From JBMFVE01 sp049966155 (GTDB lineage: Bacteria; Bacteroidota; Ignavibacteria; Kryptoniales; JAKASW01), in contig JBMFVE010000003.1 in assembly GCA_049966155.1 (NCBI GenBank), forward strand, positions 62,001 to 126,000: DNA of 64,000 bases, given 5' to 3'. Below, one piece after another: positions 45,504-54,026 of the stretch. Below the pieces are notes generated by a model that worked only from the letters and a program-made list of their open reading frames with translations, ran no database searches and was not told the DNA's origin. The translations under genes were made by a program, and so were the position numbers. Within the stretch, counting starts at the first letter, position 1, and each line of letters begins with the position of its first letter.

Positions 45504-46631
45504 TCAATATGGATTCTTTATAAAAAGGTAAAGGAACCATGATACGAAGGTATATTGCACTAACCTTGAGAGTTTGTATCTGCGAGATTTCAACATTGAC
45601 CAAAAGAAAGCAAGTACAAACATTGCTGAAGTCAGAACAACAAATATTCCAAAACATTGGAGATAGTTTAGCCTCTGTCCAATCGATTGTACGAGAGCGA
45701 CATGCTTTGCACTGGACCCATAAATGAAAAGAACATGAGTTACGTATACCAGGAAAGATTCATGTCCAAAGATTTTAACAACGGAGTACTGCCGAGCCCT
45801 TTTTGATTCATACCAGATTATGCTTTTCAGGATCCAGAGGAGAAATCCGAGTCTAACAATAAACCACCCTATTGAGTAATCCGCAGCACTTATTCTTGGA
45901 AAAAGCTTAGTATGGATGAACATTAAAGCTAAACCGCCAAACACAAGCAATGTACCGACTAATAGGATGTATTTGCTGAATCGGTTTTCCTTATCAAAGG
46001 TAATCTTTTGAGATACAATAGTTCCTGCTATTAGAAAACTCGACCATGGAAATAGAGGGAAAAGTGAACCGTGCATCCTGTTGAAGTACTGAGCAAAAAA
46101 TGTCGGAAAACTCTTTGTGAAATCATAAGCACCAGCTGCAGGAGCCCAGAGAACAAACAGGAGGAATAATCCGTACAAAAAGTAATTAAAAATCTTGTCT
46201 TTTTTCACAAGAATTCTGACAATATGAAGGATTATCAGCGTAGTGGCAATGCATTGCAAGATGTCCACTCCAAGAAATGATAAGATGTCTTGTGGCGTTG
46301 AATGGTGCACGGACTTGTACAACGAAAAATAAGGGACATGCATAAGATACCCTGTTGCCCATATGTAAACTAAACGCCTTATATGCAGCCACAATTCTCC
46401 TGAGAACCTCCGGTAAGCATCGCCTTTCCTGTTCAACGCCAGAGTGAAAGAAAATCCTGCAACGAACAGGAATGAAGGTGCTACAAATCCATTAACAAAA
46501 TCTACAATCTTGAATGTGAATTGACCCCGTAGTGCAGTCAAGAGAAGTGCATTGATAACATGCGTTTCCACCATAAATATTGTGGCGAGTCCACGGAACT
46601 GGTCAATGTATCCAATCCTGCTCTTCGTCAT
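45504..46631 (-). CDS. Membrane acyltransferase, HGSNAT/DUF1624-like
   Basis: A 375-residue protein with about ten hydrophobic helices. The opening RIGYIDQFRGLATIFMVETHVINA, continuing GFVAPSFLFVAGFSFTLALNRKG, resembles the heparan-alpha-glucosaminide N-acetyltransferase catalytic family (DUF1624) and the wider acyltransferase-3 group. These proteins use membrane-side acyl donors to acetylate sugars. Later signatures include FPLFPWSSFLIAGTIV and FGHESFLVYVTHVLFIYG. It is the last gene of a leftward series after aroC, with 55 bases between. No sugar-pathway gene is adjacent, so the acceptor is unknown. Confidence 0.75.
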   Translation of the reverse strand: MTKSRIGYIDQFRGLATIFMVETHVINALLLTALRGQFTFKIVDFVNGFVAPSFLFVAGFSFTLALNRKGDAYRRFSGELWLHIRRLVYIWATGYLMHVPYFSLYKSVHHSTPQDILSFLGVDILQCIATTLIILHIVRILVKKDKIFNYFLYGLFLLFVLWAPAAGAYDFTKSFPTFFAQYFNRMHGSLFPLFPWSSFLIAGTIVSQKITFDKENRFSKYILLVGTLLVFGGLALMFIHTKLFPRISAADYSIGWFIVRLGFLLWILKSIIWYESKRARQYSVVKIFGHESFLVYVTHVLFIYGSSAKHVALVQSIGQRLNYLQCFGIFVVLTSAMFVLAFFWSMLKSRRYKLSRLVQYTFVSWFLYLFIKNPY

Positions 46632-46686
46632 TTGATTTTTGAATGTCTTCTTTAGCGGGGGAATCTTTCAGTTCAATCTGCAAATT

Positions 46687-47871
46687 TTAATTGAATACAG
46701 CCTCTTTAAGGTATCTTGTCTTAAGTTCGTGGATACTGTCACCGCCAAATTTTTCAAGAAGAGCATTGACGATAACAGGTGCAATGACGTTCTCTGCTAT
46801 TACTGATGCTGCCGGTACTGCACAAAAGTCAGATCTCTCCCTTCTGGCCAGCATCTCCCTCCTTTTTACGAGGTCGATGCTTCTTAATGGTTGCATTAGT
46901 GTAGAAATTGGCTTCATTGCAGCACGGACTATCAGTGGCTGACCGTTTGTCACCCCCCCTTCGAGTCCTCCCGCATGGTTTGTTGGTCGGAAAATCCTCC
47001 CCCTTTTTATTAAGATCTCATCATGTACCTCTGAGCCAAACCGTCGTGCATTCTCAAATCCATCTCCTATTTCTACCCCCTTGATTGCTTGAATAGACAT
47101 TATGGCTGCAGAAAGCAGGCCGTCAAGTTTCCGGTCGAACTGCACATAACTTCCCAATCCAATCGGCAATCCCGAAACTATAACTTCAAAGATGCCGCCG
47201 AGGGTATCACCCATTTTTTTTGCCTTCTTAATTTCTTTAATTATCCTTGATTCTATATGTTCATCGAGCGTTCTCACCTCCGATTTGTCAGCAGCATTTG
47301 AGATTGCCTCAGCTCCATTTCTCTTTTTCAGTAATTTAAAGATTATATCGTCAAGCTCAGTCCTATCCCTATAACCCACGGAGCCAATGGAAAGTACATG
47401 GCTGCCAATTCTTATATCCAACTGCTCGAGGATTTTTCTTGCAACAGCGCCCAAAGCAACACGCATTGCTGTCTCTCTTGCACTGGCCCTTTCAATGACA
47501 TTTCTGACATCATCGAATTGATACTTAAAAAACCCCACGAGATCGGCGTGACCCGGTCGAGGTACTGTGATTTTCTCAATGTCCTTTCCTGTTCCCACGG
47601 TAGACATCTTTTCGGCCCAGTTCTGAAAGTCCTTATTATAAATGACCAAAGAGATTGGTGATCCAAGGGTTTTCCCATGTCTGACTCCACTGAGTATTTC
47701 TACCTTATCAGATTCAATTCTCATTCGGCCACCTCTTCCATAGCCTTGTTGCCGACGAAAGAGCTGATTGTCAATATAATCAGCGTTCAGTTCAAGATTG
47801 GAAGGTACGCCTTCAATTATCCCTACAAGAGCCTTTCCGTGAGATTCACCTCCAGTGATCAACCTTAGCAT
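46687..47871 (-). CDS. aroC: Chorismate synthase
   Basis: Final enzyme of the shikimate pathway: converts EPSP to chorismate using reduced FMN. The 394-residue protein shows the signatures TGGESHGKALVGIIEGVPS, GRGGRMRIESD, VPRPGHADLVGFFKY, RASARETAMRVALGA and GGLEGGVTNGQPL. Length is slightly above the E. coli enzyme and typical of the longer Gram-positive/Bacteroidota-like branch. It follows the DegP-like gene by 109 bases on the same strand. No other aro genes are nearby. Confidence 0.97.
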   Translation of the reverse strand: MLRLITGGESHGKALVGIIEGVPSNLELNADYIDNQLFRRQQGYGRGGRMRIESDKVEILSGVRHGKTLGSPISLVIYNKDFQNWAEKMSTVGTGKDIEKITVPRPGHADLVGFFKYQFDDVRNVIERASARETAMRVALGAVARKILEQLDIRIGSHVLSIGSVGYRDRTELDDIIFKLLKKRNGAEAISNAADKSEVRTLDEHIESRIIKEIKKAKKMGDTLGGIFEVIVSGLPIGLGSYVQFDRKLDGLLSAAIMSIQAIKGVEIGDGFENARRFGSEVHDEILIKRGRIFRPTNHAGGLEGGVTNGQPLIVRAAMKPISTLMQPLRSIDLVKRREMLARRERSDFCAVPAASVIAENVIAPVIVNALLEKFGGDSIHELKTRYLKEAVFN

Positions 47872-47980
47872 GATTTCAATACCATTTATTTCTTGTTAAT
47901 AAAACTAACAGCGCTATGTCATTACCTTGACTGTTGAAAATGCATAGGCAAAGCCGAAGAAATTTTTGAATTGTCGGACA

Positions 47981-49504
47981 TTATTCGCCAATTGCAACTG
48001 CAATGAAGCGAGAAACGTAATTCGATCCCTGTTTTGTAAGAACCCTTATGAGAACCGCATCTCCATTTTTCTTATTCTTGACGGCTTCAACCACATCTTT
48101 TGGCGTTCTTACTAGTTTGTGGTCTATTTCTACGATAATGTCGTTTTTGAAGATCTGTCTATCGGATGCAGGACCAGTGGGCGACACATCGCTTACTACT
48201 GCTCCACCATCGATCTTTGCGCTTTTCTTAATTTCTTCACTAACAGGTTCAATGGTAATACCGAGCTTGTTAATTGTAACCTGGCCATGATCTTCAGATC
48301 GGTTTTGTTCCTCATTTAATTCTGGCTGTGTCGAGGCTAGCTCGGTTTGTGAGAGTTCAGCAAGCTTTACATCCTTTGTGAAAGTTTTCCCATCTCTATA
48401 AATCTTCAGCGACACCACATCTCCGGGTCTGTGTTCAGCAATTAATGTCTGGAGTTCATTTGAGGCGTTAACTTCCTTACCGTCAACTGCAAGGATCAGA
48501 TCACCAGGTTTAAGTCCCGCAGACTGGGCTGGACTATCTTTCAGAACTTCTTGAATGAGGACACCCTCTGGTTTTGAAAGCCCAAGAGCACGTGCATCTG
48601 TTTCATCAAGGCCTGGCTTGAGCTGAACTCCAAGCATTGGACGCCTGACTCTGCCGTAAGCTATGATGTCTTCGGCTGTTTTTTTAACGAGATTTATCGG
48701 GATTGCAAATCCGTATCCCTGAAAGAACCCCGTCTGCGTGGCAATAGCGCTATTTATACCAATGACCTCTCCTTTCAGGTTAACAAGAGCCCCGCCGCTA
48801 TTTCCTGGATTGATGGCTGCATCAGTCTGAATAAAATTTCTTATTCCCCATAAACCCGATGTTATGTCAAGATCTCGCCCCTGAGCACTCACAATGCCGG
48901 AGGTCACTGTTGAACTAAGGTTTAGCGGATTGCCTATTGCCAGGACCCATTGCCCAACTTTTACACTGTCTGAATTACCAAGCGCTGCCACCGGTAGGTC
49001 ATTTGCATCAATCTTGATGACAGCTACATCGGTGGTTGGGTCTGTCCCAACAAGTTTTCCAATGAATTCTCTCTTATCAAGAAGGCGCACTTTTATACCA
49101 TTTTTATCAGCACCTTCTACAACGTGGTTATTTGTTATTATGTACCCATTTGATGTGACTATTACTCCCGAGCCGCTTCCTTTCTCAGGTTTTGGCTCCG
49201 GCAGTTTGAACTGGAAGTCGTGCCAGAAGGGCAAACCCTGGAAGTCCTTAGTTTTTGGTGTCGAGGTCACAGTAACACTTACAACAGTTGGAGTGACTGC
49301 CTCGGCAACGGCTATAAATCCATCCTGCATTTTCAGCAAATCTGCCGATACTTTTGTTATTGGTGCTGGGCCTCCAAGCTTTACCTTTTCTCCCGTAAAA
49401 CCAAAGCCAGGTTCTGTCTTATTAAAGCTCATGACCAGCAGAGCTCCAAAAACCGCTCCTGTAACTATAAGAAGAGCAGCTCCTATGAATGACTTTTTAT
49501 GCAT
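47981..49504 (-). CDS. Do-family periplasmic serine protease/chaperone (DegP/DegQ-like)
   Basis: A 507-residue HtrA-type protease for envelope quality control. It has a signal-anchor (FIGAALLIVTGAVFGALLVMSF). The trypsin-like domain carries the triad His in IITNNHVVEGA, Asp in DPTTDVAVIKI and Ser in INPGNSGGALVN. Two PDZ domains follow, the first around VLIQEVLKDSPAQSAGLKPG and the second around GAVVSDVSPTGPASDRQIF. Its ATG directly follows the recO stop codon (TAAATG), and its ribosome binding site GGAGGAG lies inside the end of recO, so translation is coupled. Coupling to a DNA-repair gene is probably just operon packing. Confidence 0.94.
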   Translation of the reverse strand: MHKKSFIGAALLIVTGAVFGALLVMSFNKTEPGFGFTGEKVKLGGPAPITKVSADLLKMQDGFIAVAEAVTPTVVSVTVTSTPKTKDFQGLPFWHDFQFKLPEPKPEKGSGSGVIVTSNGYIITNNHVVEGADKNGIKVRLLDKREFIGKLVGTDPTTDVAVIKIDANDLPVAALGNSDSVKVGQWVLAIGNPLNLSSTVTSGIVSAQGRDLDITSGLWGIRNFIQTDAAINPGNSGGALVNLKGEVIGINSAIATQTGFFQGYGFAIPINLVKKTAEDIIAYGRVRRPMLGVQLKPGLDETDARALGLSKPEGVLIQEVLKDSPAQSAGLKPGDLILAVDGKEVNASNELQTLIAEHRPGDVVSLKIYRDGKTFTKDVKLAELSQTELASTQPELNEEQNRSEDHGQVTINKLGITIEPVSEEIKKSAKIDGGAVVSDVSPTGPASDRQIFKNDIIVEIDHKLVRTPKDVVEAVKNKKNGDAVLIRVLTKQGSNYVSRFIAVAIGE

Positions 49505-50287
49505 TTAAACTCCTCCAGTTCGGTTAAAAATTGACAAAAAATTCAAAGATTTTATCTCCTTCAGCGCATCCCAGTGCCGTTTGAGGTAAATCACTACAAA
49601 ATGCAAAAGCTCTCGTTGAAGTTCAACCTGAATTTGTGTTCTTGCTGCAAGAGAGGGTTGGATACCGGAATAACTCTTCAGCACTTCAAGGGCTTCTAAA
49701 GAGAGTTGAAAAGAGCTGCGGAATTGCCTCGAGCAGTTATTACATATTGGTCCACCCCGTTCAATCGCATAAGAAATTTTACTCGATTTAGAGAAATCTA
49801 TCTCTTTCCTGCAAATCAAGCAGAAGGAAAATTCTGGACTGTAACCGAGTATTGATGATAACCTGAGTCCAAAATGTATGAGCGCATTTATCGGGTATGA
49901 AGATGGCTCATCTATAGCCGAAAGCGTTTCAGTGATAAGTAAGAAAAGCGATTCATTTTCTTCCTCATCATGAGATGTTTTGTCGACAACTTCGAGTATT
50001 GCCATTCCGACAGATAGTTTTTCAAAATCAGTGGTGATTGTCTTAAAAAACCGTATGAACTCACATCCGGACAGGTATTGCATTTGCCGGTTTTCTCGCC
50101 GATATATTACGATTTGAAGGTAATTAAGAGGTTGTAGAAGAGAGCCAAACTTGTTCTTTGGATTGCGTGCACCTCTAGCCAAGGCAGTCATTTTCCCGTA
50201 TCGCCTTGTGTAAAAGGTCACTATTTTACTCGAATCTCGAAAGTTAAGTGTTCTTAAAACTACCGCTTCGGTTTTTTCTATAGACAT
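49505..50287 (-). CDS. recO: DNA repair protein RecO
   Basis: RecO acts with RecR and RecF to load RecA on SSB-covered DNA. The 260-residue protein has the OB-fold N-terminus (IEKTEAVVLRTLNFRDSSKIVTFYT, GKMTALARGARNPKNKFGSLLQP). A helical region follows and then a zinc-binding site with CLICRKE and CNNCSRQF. Length is typical. It lies 21 bases after mtnA on the same strand and abuts the protease gene. recF and recR are not here. Confidence 0.94.
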   Translation of the reverse strand: MSIEKTEAVVLRTLNFRDSSKIVTFYTRRYGKMTALARGARNPKNKFGSLLQPLNYLQIVIYRRENRQMQYLSGCEFIRFFKTITTDFEKLSVGMAILEVVDKTSHDEEENESLFLLITETLSAIDEPSSYPINALIHFGLRLSSILGYSPEFSFCLICRKEIDFSKSSKISYAIERGGPICNNCSRQFRSSFQLSLEALEVLKSYSGIQPSLAARTQIQVELQRELLHFVVIYLKRHWDALKEIKSLNFLSIFNRTGGV

Positions 50288-50308
50288 CAGATGTTAATAA
50301 TGAAATAA

Positions 50309-51382
50309 CTATCGAAGTATTCTTATGATATTTTTATAGAACGGTCTTTTGATAATTCCGCGTTCAGTTATAAAAGCTGTTATATTTTCTGCTGGTGTAA
50401 CATCAAAAGCGGGGGAGTATGTCTCGATGCCATCTGGAGCTGCCTTGCATTTACCAAAGGATATGATTTCATCACTCCCTCGTTCTTCAATTGGGATCTC
50501 TTCACCGGAAGATATTGATAAATCAAAACTGGAGCTCGGCGCTGCTATGTAAAATGGAATTCCATGCTCTTTGCTGAGAACGGATAGATTGTATGTACCA
50601 ACCTTGTTTGCGGTATCGCCGTTGGACGCTATTCGATCCGCTCCTGTGATTATCATGTTTACTCCGAATTTTTTCATTGCAATTCCGGCAGCGCCGTCAA
50701 CTATAAGCTTAAATTTTATTCCCAGCTTTTGAAGTTCCCATGCAGTTAGCCTGGAGCCCTGGAGTAGCGGGCGGGTTTCATCGACAATTACCAGGATTTC
50801 TTTACCAGATTCATGAGCAGCCCTTATAACCCCGAGTGCAGTGCCGTATCCACCTGTAGCGAGTCCACCTGTATGACAATGGGTGTGTATAACAGCCCGA
50901 TGAGGAACCAGCGCATTTCCATACCGACCAATTGACATGCATGCATTAGTCTCTTCTACCAGAATTTTGTGCGCTTCTAATAAGAAAGCTTCACCTACTT
51001 TTTTCCCATTCAGGTAAAGTTTTCGAAGACGGTCAATTGCCTTTTTGATGTTCACAGCAGTTGGACGTGTATCAGCTATTTCCTCAAGCGCCGTCTCAAG
51101 ATCAGATGAAATTTTGTCGCGGCAGTTGAACTCAAATGCCGCAAGTGCAGCGGCGTATGCTGCGGCAATTCCGATTGCTGGTGCTCCTCGAATCCGGAGA
51201 GATTTTATCCATTCGCATACCTGACGGTAGTCATTAGACGAGATGTACCTTTCAGTATGCGGCAGTAAGGACTGGTCAATAATTTCAACTTTGTTCCCCA
51301 GCCACCTAATTGGAGGGGGAAGTTCAGTCTTCAATTCTTGAGAGTTCAATGAATTCACGGTACCGTCCAAGTATTTCCACAT
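50309..51382 (-). CDS. mtnA: S-methyl-5-thioribose-1-phosphate isomerase
   Basis: MtnA isomerises methylthioribose 1-phosphate to methylthioribulose 1-phosphate in methionine salvage. Motifs: PIRWLGNKVEIIDQSLLPHT, RIRGAPAIGIAAAYA, THCHTGGLATGGYGTALGVIR (with the active-site Cys) and ITGADRIASNGDTANKVGTYN. The start is ambiguous: an ATG at 51403 would overlap the upstream kinase gene by 80 bases. I list ATG 51382; GTG 51358 or TTG 51349 would also give a normal N-terminus just before PPPIRW. The eIF2B-like fold is related, but the TGG-rich motif makes MtnA likely. No other salvage genes are visible apart from the overlapping sugar-type kinase. Confidence 0.92.
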   Translation of the reverse strand: MWKYLDGTVNSLNSQELKTELPPPIRWLGNKVEIIDQSLLPHTERYISSNDYRQVCEWIKSLRIRGAPAIGIAAAYAAALAAFEFNCRDKISSDLETALEEIADTRPTAVNIKKAIDRLRKLYLNGKKVGEAFLLEAHKILVEETNACMSIGRYGNALVPHRAVIHTHCHTGGLATGGYGTALGVIRAAHESGKEILVIVDETRPLLQGSRLTAWELQKLGIKFKLIVDGAAGIAMKKFGVNMIITGADRIASNGDTANKVGTYNLSVLSKEHGIPFYIAAPSSSFDLSISSGEEIPIEERGSDEIISFGKCKAAPDGIETYSPAFDVTPAENITAFITERGIIKRPFYKNIIRILR

Positions 51383-52238
51383 CAGAAAGAGATTTGATCC
51401 CATCTATACCAAACCTGCTTACACAGAATGACGCGAGCGTACTCCCATAAATTACCGCTCGTTTCATATTCTCGTCAGAAAAATCTTCTGTCCTTGCAAG
51501 ATGGCCTATGAATCCCCCGGCAAAGGCATCGCCTGCCCCTGTTGGATCATAAATGGACTCCAGAGGGTACGCCGGGGCAGAAAAAACAGTATCGTTTGTG
51601 AAAAGCAAAGCCCCATGCTCCCCCTTTTTTATAATAATTGTTCGTGGGCCAAATGACATGATCTTTCGAGCAGATTTGATGAGATTTGGCTCGGACGCGA
51701 GAAGGCGAGCTTCAGAGTCATTTATGATCAAAATATCTACCAGTTTTAAAGTCTCGAGAAGTTCATTCCGCTTTCCTTCAATCCAGAAGTTCATTGTATC
51801 ACATACAACAAGTTCTGGTTTTTTTGAAAGGGATTGTATTACCTTTCTCTGCAGAATCGGATCAATGTTTCCAAGCACAACATACCGGGATGACTTGTAT
51901 GAATCCGGGAGGACAGGATTAAACTCCTCAAAAACATTTAGCCTGGTTTCTAAAGTATCTCGTATGTTAAGGTCATAGTGATAACGGCCTTTCCATCTAA
52001 AAGTTTTTCCGCCCGGGATTACCCGAACTCCCTCAAGGTCAATTCCCCTTGACTCTAAAAAATCGAACTCGGATTTAGGAAAGTCACTACCAACTACTCC
52101 AACCATTCTAATAGGTGCAGTGAAGTACGATGCAGCGGTTGCAATATAAACAGCACTTCCTCCAGCTATGTCCTCGGCGCGGTCGAATGGTGTTTCGATT
52201 GTATCAAGTGCAATCGAACCTACAACAAGTAAGCTCAT
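51324..52238 (-). CDS. PfkB-family sugar/nucleoside kinase
   Basis: A 304-residue ribokinase-like kinase. The start MSLLVVGSIALDTIETP at 52238 follows a GGAG site six bases away; an in-frame ATG four codons earlier is less likely. Substrate motif GGSAVYIATAASYF and the catalytic anion hole DPTGAGDAFAGGFIGHLA are present. Within PfkB, substrate cannot be decided by eye: adenosine, ribose, methylthioribose-like sugars and fructose derivatives are all possible. The 3' end overlaps mtnA by about 59 bases, so the two genes are tightly coupled and a role near methylthioadenosine or adenosine metabolism is a reasonable guess. Confidence 0.88.
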   Translation of the reverse strand: MSLLVVGSIALDTIETPFDRAEDIAGGSAVYIATAASYFTAPIRMVGVVGSDFPKSEFDFLESRGIDLEGVRVIPGGKTFRWKGRYHYDLNIRDTLETRLNVFEEFNPVLPDSYKSSRYVVLGNIDPILQRKVIQSLSKKPELVVCDTMNFWIEGKRNELLETLKLVDILIINDSEARLLASEPNLIKSARKIMSFGPRTIIIKKGEHGALLFTNDTVFSAPAYPLESIYDPTGAGDAFAGGFIGHLARTEDFSDENMKRAVIYGSTLASFCVSRFGIDGIKSLSDVEILGRYREFIELSRIED

Positions 52239-52319
52239 CAAAAACTCCATTATATGCTGAATGCAAACTACAATTTAGCAATGACTCGTTGAACTTCAAA
52301 TCGCTCGACAAATGGATGT

Positions 52320-53099
52320 TCAGACCGTTATCTCTCCTGTGAGATATGTAGCAGCCTTTCCCGAGATTTTCACTCTGTCTCCGAGATCCTCGCAGTACAG
52401 TTTCCCTCCACGTTTTGAAACCTGGAGGGCTATCATTTCTCTTTTTCTCAACCTTTCTGACCAGTATGGGATGAGGGTTGTATGAGAAGAGCCTGTAACA
52501 GGGTCTTCAGCTATTCCTTCAGCTGGTGCAAAAAAGCGCGACACAAAATCTACTTCATTTCCACGCGCTGCGACTATTACTCCATGAACATCGAGTGATT
52601 TTAAGCTATCAAAATCAGGTTCAATTCTCTTTACTTCATCCTCGTTGTTCAGTATTACAAGGTAATCTCGCGATTTCAACACCTCGACAGGTCTTCTCCC
52701 GACGGCTCGCAGTAGTTGTTCTGAAGTGTCGCAAGCTTTTGCCGGTGTGCGTGGAAAAATCATGTTCATAATATTTCCACCGTATATAACCTTCAACAGT
52801 CCGCTTCTTGTCTTGAATTCAATTTCATCCTTTTTATAATTAAGGTGCTCTTTGAAAACAAAGGCAGTTGCCAGTGTTGCATGGCCGCAAAGATCTACCT
52901 CAACTACCGGGGTAAACCATCGCAATTCGAAATTGTTTTTTCTTGCTACTACGAATGCAGTCTCTGAAAGATTATTTTCTGCTGCGATATCCTGCATGAG
53001 TTCATCCGGGAGCCAGTTGTCAAGGATGCAAACAGCAGCCGGATTACCATGAAATGGGCGGTCGGTAAAAGCATCAATTTGATAAATGGGTATTTTCAT
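52320..53099 (-). CDS. PhzF-family isomerase
   Basis: A 259-residue member of the PhzF/YddE family, with the diaminopimelate-epimerase-like double hotdog fold. Motifs: IPIYQIDAFTDRPFHGNPAAVC, NNLSETAFVV with the catalytic Glu, LRWFTPVVEVDLCGHATLA and EDPVTGSSHTTLIPYWSERL. PhzF itself isomerises a phenazine intermediate; most family members in other genomes have unknown substrates, and no phenazine gene is nearby. It starts 4 bases after the DUF72 gene ends and precedes the kinase gene by 81 bases. Confidence 0.92.
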   Translation of the reverse strand: MKIPIYQIDAFTDRPFHGNPAAVCILDNWLPDELMQDIAAENNLSETAFVVARKNNFELRWFTPVVEVDLCGHATLATAFVFKEHLNYKKDEIEFKTRSGLLKVIYGGNIMNMIFPRTPAKACDTSEQLLRAVGRRPVEVLKSRDYLVILNNEDEVKRIEPDFDSLKSLDVHGVIVAARGNEVDFVSRFFAPAEGIAEDPVTGSSHTTLIPYWSERLRKREMIALQVSKRGGKLYCEDLGDRVKISGKAATYLTGEITV

Positions 53100-53103
53100 A
53101 TCA

Positions 53104-53865
53104 TCACTTGCTTTGTTTTTTAAGTGTTCTTGAAAAGTTTAATGCGTTACTGTAACAATCCGAGTTGTTGAAAAATACATAAGCTGAACTGCAATTTTGT
53201 TCCAGTGAATCTAAAACTTGACTCAGCTTATCAAGTTCTCTGTTGCTATAGCTGTAATTGTACATCGATGGTTTACCGAAGCCATGAAGCCTGAAGTATG
53301 CAATTTTCTTCGTTCCAAATGCTACAGGTTCGTTCCTGAATGGGTCAACACAGTGAATGAGATTATGTTCTTCGCACATTTCTTTTATCAGCAAAGGGTT
53401 GTCATACCAGCTTCCTCTTGGCTCCCATACAAGTGAAATATTTTCTGCTGCTATTGAACCAAAGAATTTTTTTATTTTATTAATGTTTTCAGTTGATGGA
53501 TTAAAACTCGCCGGTGATTGAAATAGAATCAGCTGGCTTCCTAATTCATAAGCTATCTCTTTTAAATGTTCAAAATATTCAAAAGACTTTGCACCAAACC
53601 TGTCAAAATGTGTGATTCCCCGATATGCTTTAATTGCAAATTTGAAATTCTTGTTTTCATTGGAAACTTGTCTTCTCCATTTTTCAACAGTGGTTTGACG
53701 GGGCATGTGGTAAAAAGTGGAATTAACTTCGACGCAGTCAAATATCCGAGCATATGCCTGAAGAGTGGAAGAATAATTAGCCCCGATTTGCTCTTTAAGT
53801 TCTCCTGGTTTGAGATAACTCCAACCGCAGCAGCCAACGTAAACATTGAGTTTTCTTCGACACAT
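53104..53865 (-). CDS. DUF72-domain protein (TIM-barrel)
   Basis: A 253-residue protein with DUF72 (PF01904) hallmarks: VYVGCCGWSYLKPG, FDCVEVNSTFYHMPRQTTVEKW, FKFAIKAYRGITH, LWEPRGSWYD and VAYFRLHGFG-like AYFRLHGFGKP. The fold is TIM-barrel-like; activity is not established to my knowledge. I list the ATG at 53865 (MCRRKLNVYVGCC), as the family starts close to that point; a start at 53907 would add 14 residues without signal-peptide character. It is the first gene of the long leftward series and divergent from the DUF2723 gene. Confidence 0.88.
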   Translation of the reverse strand: MCRRKLNVYVGCCGWSYLKPGELKEQIGANYSSTLQAYARIFDCVEVNSTFYHMPRQTTVEKWRRQVSNENKNFKFAIKAYRGITHFDRFGAKSFEYFEHLKEIAYELGSQLILFQSPASFNPSTENINKIKKFFGSIAAENISLVWEPRGSWYDNPLLIKEMCEEHNLIHCVDPFRNEPVAFGTKKIAYFRLHGFGKPSMYNYSYSNRELDKLSQVLDSLEQNCSSAYVFFNNSDCYSNALNFSRTLKKQSK

Positions 53866-54026
53866 TATATAGATATTAAACGCTGCGGATGAAAAAGCAA
53901 ATGACATTAATTAGAGGATGTGCATTTTACACTCTTGAATCGAAAACATAATACTGTTCAACGTTTCATTGCTTTTTGATCCTCCAGATAGTATAATTTT
54001 TCCACAAAAGTAAGGAATGTGAATAG

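Noticed and set aside
48894..49508. 204-codon plus-strand frame opposite the DegP-like protease gene
   Set aside because: It is antisense to a clear protease gene with intact catalytic motifs; the long frame is a by-product of codon composition.
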